A stretch of DNA of 10,410 bases from Mobilitalea sp. GTDB lineage: Bacteria > Bacillota_A > Clostridia > Lachnospirales > Lachnospiraceae. Positions 6,108-10,410 of this stretch are shown here, in pieces (the stretch's first letter is position 1; each line of letters starts with the position of its first letter). Below the pieces are notes generated by a model. The model had not been told where the DNA came from, ran no database searches, and saw only the letters and a program-made list of their open reading frames with translations. The stretch is from contig JARKQP010000384.1 in assembly GCA_029974875.1 (NCBI GenBank), positions 1 to 10,410 on the forward strand, given 5' to 3'. The position numbers were made by a program, and so were the translations under genes.

Positions 6108-6161
6108 ATATATAATATGCTATTTTCTCTACTCTATACACCTGTTTTATCTTTTTTATAA

Positions 6162-6190
6162 CTTTTAACACAGCCAAGCACTGTTAAAAG
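6162..6190. repeat. 9-bp perfect inverted repeat
   Basis: CTTTTAACA (6162-6170) and TGTTAAAAG (6182-6190) are exact inverted repeats around 11 nt. No T tract follows on either side, so it is more likely a protein-binding site or chance than a terminator. It lies between the sugar operon terminator and the toxin-antitoxin promoter. Confidence 0.4.
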
Positions 6191-6241
6191 GCAAATAAAC
6201 TGTAGCTAAGACAGCTCTCTAATTAAGGAAGCGTGGGCAAT

Positions 6242-6287
6242 AAAAAAGACTTTAAATCCCACATTTCCAGCGGGACTTAAAGTCTTT
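6242..6287 (-). terminator. Strong intrinsic terminator of the sugar-catabolism operon
   Basis: Positions 6245-6260 and 6272-6287 pair at 15 of 16 positions around an 11-nt loop, and the minus-strand transcript then has six T residues (6242-6247). It lies 37 bp past the isomerase stop codon at 6325. Confidence 0.88.
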
Positions 6288-6324
6288 GGGGGGCTGCTAA
6301 ATTTAATGGTAGGTAAAGAAGGGC

Positions 6325-7734
6325 TTAGCTGTGTCTGTAAACCTCTACACCCATGTAGTTTGTAAATGCTTCTTCTATGATATCCGCCACATGTCCGCGT
6401 ACGAAGCAAACATGATGCTCAAAGCCATTCTTGCACATATATTGCATTAATTTCTGTAATTCCGGTACATAGCAGTTGGCGAGGCCACCCTTGGTCGGAA
6501 TCTCTTCCTCCTGGAAACGGCCCTCTCCCAGGTAAGCCTTCATAATACCCTTCTGGTCATCCGTAGTCACCCTGAAATAGGTCATATCCCCCGGTGCTAC
6601 CTGACCCTTACATGCACCAAAGCAGTTTTCCTTTCCTAGGGTGCTGCCCAGCACGTCCAGACACTCAATCTCAATCTCAGAATCAAAGAAGCTCTTCGGG
6701 AAGTTGGAGCAGTGCAGGGATACACAGGTATCACGCTCTTCACGGATATTATTATTCCAGTCCATCAGCGCAGGAGCGGTGCCTGCTGCCAGATAAGCCG
6801 TCAGCATGGATACTGCGCCGGTAACATCGCTCTCGCAGGCAGAGGGCTTTCCTTTATCGCCCATCATACTCATGGCAAGGCAGGTAGCACAGCCATAGTT
6901 ATTTTCAACACTGTCCCAGCATTGTACGGTGGAAGCATCACAATCCAGCTCCTCCACCGCTTCCTCAAGCACATTGCACAGCTTTGCCTGGCGTTCAATC
7001 AGCTCGTCATCAATGAAATCCGGGATATTTCCATAGGCTTTGATCTCTTCCATTTTGGAGGCTATCTTCTCTTGATCATCATAGTTCATAGCCTTGAAGA
7101 TGATCTCCGAAAAATCTACGGTCTGTACCGCGATACGGTGCTTCTGCAGGATCTTCTCCGAAAAACGTACCGTATTAAAAGCAATGGGGCGCGCTCCCAG
7201 CATAGCGATACGGGAACCCTTTAAGCCGTTTACTACGCGACAGACACCTGAGAACTTCTGGAGATCCTTCTCAAATTCCTCACTGTCAAGCTTACAGGTG
7301 TGAAGCTCCGTCAAGGAGTATTTAATATTTCTCTGATAGAGGTTGTTGCAGAGGGATAGCTTACCGCAGAAGGCATCCCGGCGGTTGCTCATGTCCATCT
7401 TATCCCAGTCATCATCACAGGCCTGGATTAAGATGGGCACATCCAGCCCTGACAGCTCAATTGCTTCTGCCACACCGAGCTCTTCGCCAAAGTTCGGAAG
7501 AATAACGATAATTCCATCGATAATATCCCTGTTTTTCTTAAATAAATCTGCGCATACCTTCGCTTCTTCATAGGTTACAATTGCACCGTATTCTGTATCC
7601 TCTTCCCCGACTATGACATAGTCATGCCCCATGGAATCCAGCAGGCTTGTGATCTTTTCACGGGCTGTTTTAACCAGATGGGAAGGGAAAAAGCCTCTCG
7701 TTGTAACAATTACGCCAAAGGTTTGTTTTTTCAT
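6325..7734 (-). CDS. L-fucose/L-arabinose isomerase-fold sugar isomerase
   Basis: This 469-residue cytoplasmic enzyme belongs to the L-fucose isomerase-related family (COG2407), which interconverts aldoses and ketoses with a divalent metal. The N-terminal two-thirds (about 1-265) form Rossmann-like domains, including GIIVILPNFGEE (74-85), PILIQACDDDW (100-110) and GSRIAMLGARP (173-183). The metal site is suggested by Glu301 in SACESDVTGA and Asp325 in LMDWNNN, with a C-terminal His in HHVCFVRGH (440-448), matching the Glu-Asp-His pattern of FucI. It is shorter than FucI (about 590 residues). ATG 7734 has a GGAGG site 13 nt upstream, a rather long spacing. The upstream 197-bp leader carries a tandem repeat. 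Its neighbours, a sugar kinase and a transketolase, indicate that its ketose product is phosphorylated and then cleaved by ketol transfer. The substrate is not certain; D-apiose or another uncommon sugar fits the set. Confidence 0.88.
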   Translation of the reverse strand: MKKQTFGVIVTTRGFFPSHLVKTAREKITSLLDSMGHDYVIVGEEDTEYGAIVTYEEAKVCADLFKKNRDIIDGIIVILPNFGEELGVAEAIELSGLDVPILIQACDDDWDKMDMSNRRDAFCGKLSLCNNLYQRNIKYSLTELHTCKLDSEEFEKDLQKFSGVCRVVNGLKGSRIAMLGARPIAFNTVRFSEKILQKHRIAVQTVDFSEIIFKAMNYDDQEKIASKMEEIKAYGNIPDFIDDELIERQAKLCNVLEEAVEELDCDASTVQCWDSVENNYGCATCLAMSMMGDKGKPSACESDVTGAVSMLTAYLAAGTAPALMDWNNNIREERDTCVSLHCSNFPKSFFDSEIEIECLDVLGSTLGKENCFGACKGQVAPGDMTYFRVTTDDQKGIMKAYLGEGRFQEEEIPTKGGLANCYVPELQKLMQYMCKNGFEHHVCFVRGHVADIIEEAFTNYMGVEVYRHS

Positions 7735-7800
7735 AGTTTTTACTTTACCTCCATTTGTTTTTGTATCGATTGTTAATTACTAAGTATTTCGGTTCCAGCT

Positions 7801-7895
7801 CTATGCTTCTAGCCTGATATTTTTAGCTTTATGTTCCTGCTTTATGTTCCATTTTATGTTCAGCTTATGTTCGGCTTATGTTCGGCTTTATATTC
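7801..7895. repeat. Degenerate 11-13 bp tandem repeat in the isomerase leader
   Basis: Six clear copies of a unit centred on TATGTTC (plus strand; GAACATA in the mRNA) begin at 7830, 7843, 7855, 7866, 7877 and 7889, spaced 13, 12, 11, 11 and 12 bp. The mRNA unit is approximately GAACATAAAGCY; the last copy reads TATATTC. Two more decayed copies can be traced at about 7802 and 7815. The array fills the middle of the 197-bp gap between the kinase and isomerase genes, and no promoter or terminator was recognised there. Confidence 0.85.
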
Positions 7896-7931
7896 CGCTT
7901 CATCCTTTCGAGCTTTCATAAATCTTTAAGG

Positions 7932-9407
7932 TTATTTTATCAGCATACCCACTGCATTTTTCCAGCCGTCATAATGCTTTTTCCGCTGTTCTTCTGTCAT
8001 GACGGGGCTCATGGCAGTGTGAAGGCCGCGCCTGAAGATGGTTTCCGGGGCAGCACATCCGGAAGCAATTGAGGCCAGGTATGCCACGCCTGCAGCGGAT
8101 AATTCTTCAATTTTTGATACCGCCAGGTCTACGTTCAGTAAATCTGCCACGAACTGCATCAAGAACTGGTTCCTTGTCGCTCCTCCGTCCACGCAAAGCT
8201 TCTGCAGCGGATTCTGGCAGCAGGTGTTCAGCTCTTCCACGATGTCCTTGATTTGAAAGGCAATGGCCTCCAGGGCTGCACGTACAATATGTTCCTTCTT
8301 TGTGGATGCCGACATACCGCAGATGATTGCCCTTGCTTCATTATTCCAGTAGGGCGCTCCGAGGCCGGAAAAGGCCGGTACCAGATATACTCCGTTGGTG
8401 CTTTCGACAGACGCAGCAATTTCCTCGGATTCTTTGGCATTTGCAATCAGCTTAAGATCCTCCGCCAGCCATTTGATGATTGCTCCGCTGTAGTTGATAT
8501 TCCCCTCCAGGGAATAGTTTACCTTCCCCCCAATTCCCCAGGCAAGGGATTCCACTACCCCCTTCGAGGCTGCCTTCGGGCGCTCTAAGCCGGCATTCAT
8601 CATAACGGAGGTTCCTGTTCCAAAGGTTGCCTTCGCCGTAAAGGAGCTATGGCAGCCATTTGCATAGAGCGCCGCATGGCTGTCGCCCATCATCGCATGG
8701 ACAGGAACCGGCGTATCGAACAAACCCTCAAGGCTGGTATAGCCAAAGAGGCTGTCACTGAACTGTATCTCCGGAAGGGCAGATCTCTTAATCTCAAACA
8801 GCTCCACCATATCCGGATCCCACTGCAGGGTATCCAGATTCAGCAGCTCCGTTCTGGAGGCGTTGGAATAATCCGTCTTAAACTCCTTGCCTCCTGTCAG
8901 CTTGTACAGCAGCCAGGCATCAACATTGCCGCAGTATAATTTATCCGCTTTCAGCAGCTCCTTCGCAGCCGGAACATTACGCACAATCCAGGTGAACTTC
9001 GGTGCCGAAAAGAAGGGGGACAGGTTCAGGCCTGTGACGCGGCGGACCAGCTCAGCCTTACCGGCCTTTTCCATCTCCTGCGTAATATCCATTGCCCGCC
9101 CGCATTGCCATACGAGGGCATTGTATACCGGTTCACCGGTCTCCTTGTTCCAACAGACTGCCGTCTCACGCTGGTTCGAGATTGCCACCGCTTTAATCAG
9201 GGCTTTATCAAGCTTACTTTCCTCAACTACCCTTTTACAGGCCTTCACTGTATTTTGATAAATCTCCGCCGGATCGTGCTCAACCCAGCCCTTCTCATTG
9301 GTAATCTGGCGGTGTGGAATATCGGTGCGGGAGACCAGTTCCCCCTCCGCCGTGAATAGGATAGCCTTCGTTCCCGCAGTACTTTGATCAATTGAAAGAA
9401 TATACAT
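7932..9407 (-). CDS. Glycerol-kinase-like FGGY carbohydrate kinase, probably not a glycerol kinase
   Basis: This 491-residue kinase of the FGGY family phosphorylates a small sugar or polyol with ATP. It aligns along its whole length with GlpK: nucleotide loop SIDQSTAGTKA (5-15), NQRETAVCW (78-86), NALVWQCGRA (96-105), GDSHAAL (241-247), FGTGTS (262-267), and ATP motifs GVYLVPAFSGLGAPYW (339-354) and LCVDGGATRNQF (404-415). Catalytic Asp242 (GlpK Asp245) and Arg80, Glu81 and Trp100 are kept. Three glycerol-pocket residues differ: GlpK Tyr135, Gln246 and Phe270 are Phe132, Ser243 and Ser267. This suggests a different, probably larger and more polar substrate. ATG 9407 is chosen because GGAGG lies 5 nt before it; a longer frame from TTG 9428 would begin before that site. 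It lies between the transketolase subunit (89-nt gap) and the isomerase, so a ketulose is the likely substrate. Confidence 0.9.
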   Translation of the reverse strand: MYILSIDQSTAGTKAILFTAEGELVSRTDIPHRQITNEKGWVEHDPAEIYQNTVKACKRVVEESKLDKALIKAVAISNQRETAVCWNKETGEPVYNALVWQCGRAMDITQEMEKAGKAELVRRVTGLNLSPFFSAPKFTWIVRNVPAAKELLKADKLYCGNVDAWLLYKLTGGKEFKTDYSNASRTELLNLDTLQWDPDMVELFEIKRSALPEIQFSDSLFGYTSLEGLFDTPVPVHAMMGDSHAALYANGCHSSFTAKATFGTGTSVMMNAGLERPKAASKGVVESLAWGIGGKVNYSLEGNINYSGAIIKWLAEDLKLIANAKESEEIAASVESTNGVYLVPAFSGLGAPYWNNEARAIICGMSASTKKEHIVRAALEAIAFQIKDIVEELNTCCQNPLQKLCVDGGATRNQFLMQFVADLLNVDLAVSKIEELSAAGVAYLASIASGCAAPETIFRRGLHTAMSPVMTEEQRKKHYDGWKNAVGMLIK

Positions 9408-9496
9408 GGGTTCCTCCGTTTTTTGCAAATTTCCTTTTCATAACAGAAGGCTTTACAGAAGCAGTCCTTCATGCATTAAGGCCATGTGCTTATTTT

Positions 9497-10410
9497 TTAT
9501 GGTTCCAACAGCTTAGCAGCCACCGCAGCTACATTCTCCGGCGTTAATCCATAATGCTCAAAGAGCTCTTTTGAATTGCCTATCTTGATTTCCTCATCCG
9601 GGAAGCCAAGGATTTTGACCTTTGCCGGAGCCTGTTCGCTAACCACATGGGTAACTGCTTCTCCGAGTCCGCCATAGATGCTATGCTCTTCCAGAGTTAT
9701 GATTCCCTTTGTTTCCTTTGCTGCTTTGATTACGCTTTCCTCGTCAAGGGGCTTAACGGTAAACATATCCAGAACCCTTGCACTTACTCCCTGCTCCTTT
9801 AGCAGTGCCGCTGCTTTTTTCGCTGCAATAACCATCTCACCGCAGGCAATGATGGTAATATCCGTACCGTCACAGACCAGCTTTGCCTTGCCAACCTCAA
9901 AGCTTTCTCCCGGCTCATAAATACCTTCCACGTCACCCCGTCCCATGCGCATGTAAGTCGGATGGTCCGTATTTGCCAGGTACTCCGTAAGATATTCCGT
10001 CTGGACATTATCAGAAGGAGCCAGCACAAGCATGTTTGCCAAAGCCCTCATGCTCGCATAATCGTGGAGGGAGGTATGGGTTCCGCCAAGGGGTCCATAG
10101 CTGACACCGGAGCTGACACCTATAATCTTGACATTTGTCTTATTATAGGCCACATCCACCTTCACCTGTTCAAAGGCACGTGCCGCTAAAAAGCAGGCAG
10201 GACCTGTGACAAATACATTGTTCCCTTCCTTTGCAAGGCCGCTGGCCACGCCAACCGCGTTCTGTTCCGCGATTCCACACTCAATAAAGCGCTTTGGGAA
10301 TTCCTCGGCGAATTTTCCTATGGTTACACTGCCCCGGGAGTCCGTCGCCACGGCATAAATCTTCTCATTTTCCCTCGCCAGCTCAAGTAATTTTGCTGTA
10401 AATGCTTTTC
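9497..10410 (-). CDS. Transketolase C-terminal subunit, 5' end outside window
   Basis: The frame is open through the window's right edge, so the start is missing; 303 residues and the stop TAA (9497) are seen. The GTG at 10351 is internal, since coding sequence (KAFTAKLLELARENEKIYAV) continues upstream of it. This is the pyrimidine-binding and C-terminal part of a transketolase split over two genes; the partner N-terminal subunit should lie just upstream, beyond 10410. Visible features, counted from the first whole codon: the TPP-activating glutamate Glu48 in CGIAEQNAVG, the sugar loop GPLGGTHTSLHD with His111, MRMGRGD with the phosphate-binding Arg, and a transketolase C domain (about residue 170 to the end) with TVKPLDEESV and LEEHSIYGGLGEAV. 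Compared with yeast transketolase, Asp477 is Leu107 and His469 is Ser99. With the FGGY kinase and isomerase it would cleave a ketulose phosphate by transferring a two-carbon unit. Confidence 0.92.
   Translation of the reverse strand, partial: KAFTAKLLELARENEKIYAVATDSRGSVTIGKFAEEFPKRFIECGIAEQNAVGVASGLAKEGNNVFVTGPACFLAARAFEQVKVDVAYNKTNVKIIGVSSGVSYGPLGGTHTSLHDYASMRALANMLVLAPSDNVQTEYLTEYLANTDHPTYMRMGRGDVEGIYEPGESFEVGKAKLVCDGTDITIIACGEMVIAAKKAAALLKEQGVSARVLDMFTVKPLDEESVIKAAKETKGIITLEEHSIYGGLGEAVTHVVSEQAPAKVKILGFPDEEIKIGNSKELFEHYGLTPENVAAVAAKLLEP

Noticed and set aside
6206..6409. 67-codon open frame on the minus strand at the end of the isomerase gene
   Set aside because: It overlaps the real isomerase frame and runs through the terminator hairpin; the peptide is low-complexity and unlike any protein family.
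6712..7224. 170-codon plus-strand open frame opposite the isomerase gene
   Set aside because: It is an antisense shadow of a clearly coding gene, with no ribosome binding site or family resemblance.
9408..9428. Seven-codon N-terminal extension of the FGGY kinase from TTG 9428
   Set aside because: The GGAGG site lies inside the extension and is ideally spaced for ATG 9407, which also matches the family's usual N-terminus.
9497..10351. Start of the transketolase subunit at GTG 10351
   Set aside because: The frame stays open and protein-like (transketolase N-terminal helix residues) up to the window edge, so the gene is partial rather than starting here.

Overview
The window reads as an accessory stretch of a Gram-positive, AT-leaning Firmicute, most likely a gut-type Clostridia (Lachnospiraceae-like). 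This rests on strong AGGAGG-type ribosome binding sites, a LytTR/GHKL two-component pair, a DUF1648 membrane protein, a RelB/YoeB-type toxin-antitoxin pair and protein sequence style. All genes I can support lie on the minus strand, so transcription runs from high to low coordinates. No rRNA, tRNA, CRISPR array or insertion sequence was seen.

Region 1 (about 10410 to 6242) is a sugar-catabolism operon. In transcription order it holds the C-terminal subunit of a split transketolase (5' end outside the window), a glycerol-kinase-like FGGY carbohydrate kinase, and an L-fucose/L-arabinose-isomerase-fold enzyme, closed by a strong intrinsic terminator at 6242-6287. Isomerase, kinase and transketolase form a logical route: aldose to ketulose, to ketulose phosphate, to central-metabolism phosphates. 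The kinase has lost three residues of the glycerol pocket, and the transketolase lacks the usual Asp and His of the sugar-binding loop, so an unusual sugar is likely. A non-oxidative D-apiose-type route is my leading but unproven hypothesis. A degenerate 11-13 bp tandem repeat fills the leader between kinase and isomerase genes.

Region 2 (about 6107 to 5440) is a RelB/DinJ antitoxin-YoeB toxin operon with its own promoter, an overlapping palindromic operator and a terminator. The toxin is broken by an exact 7-bp tandem duplication. Removing one copy restores an 86-residue YoeB with every catalytic residue in register.

Region 3 (about 5367 to 3711) holds an aminoglycoside-phosphotransferase/choline-kinase-fold protein, then 14 bp later the N-terminal stub of a MATE efflux pump (a truncated pseudogene with an intact ribosome binding site), then a separately promoted 83-residue protein of unknown function.

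Region 4 (about 3620 to 924) is a promoter-led operon of a DUF1648 membrane protein, a LytTR response regulator and a GHKL sensor kinase. It ends in a perfect 25-bp hairpin. Region 5 (636 to 1) is the N-terminal part of a secreted protein with a signal peptide and a fibronectin-III-like domain, running off the window edge.
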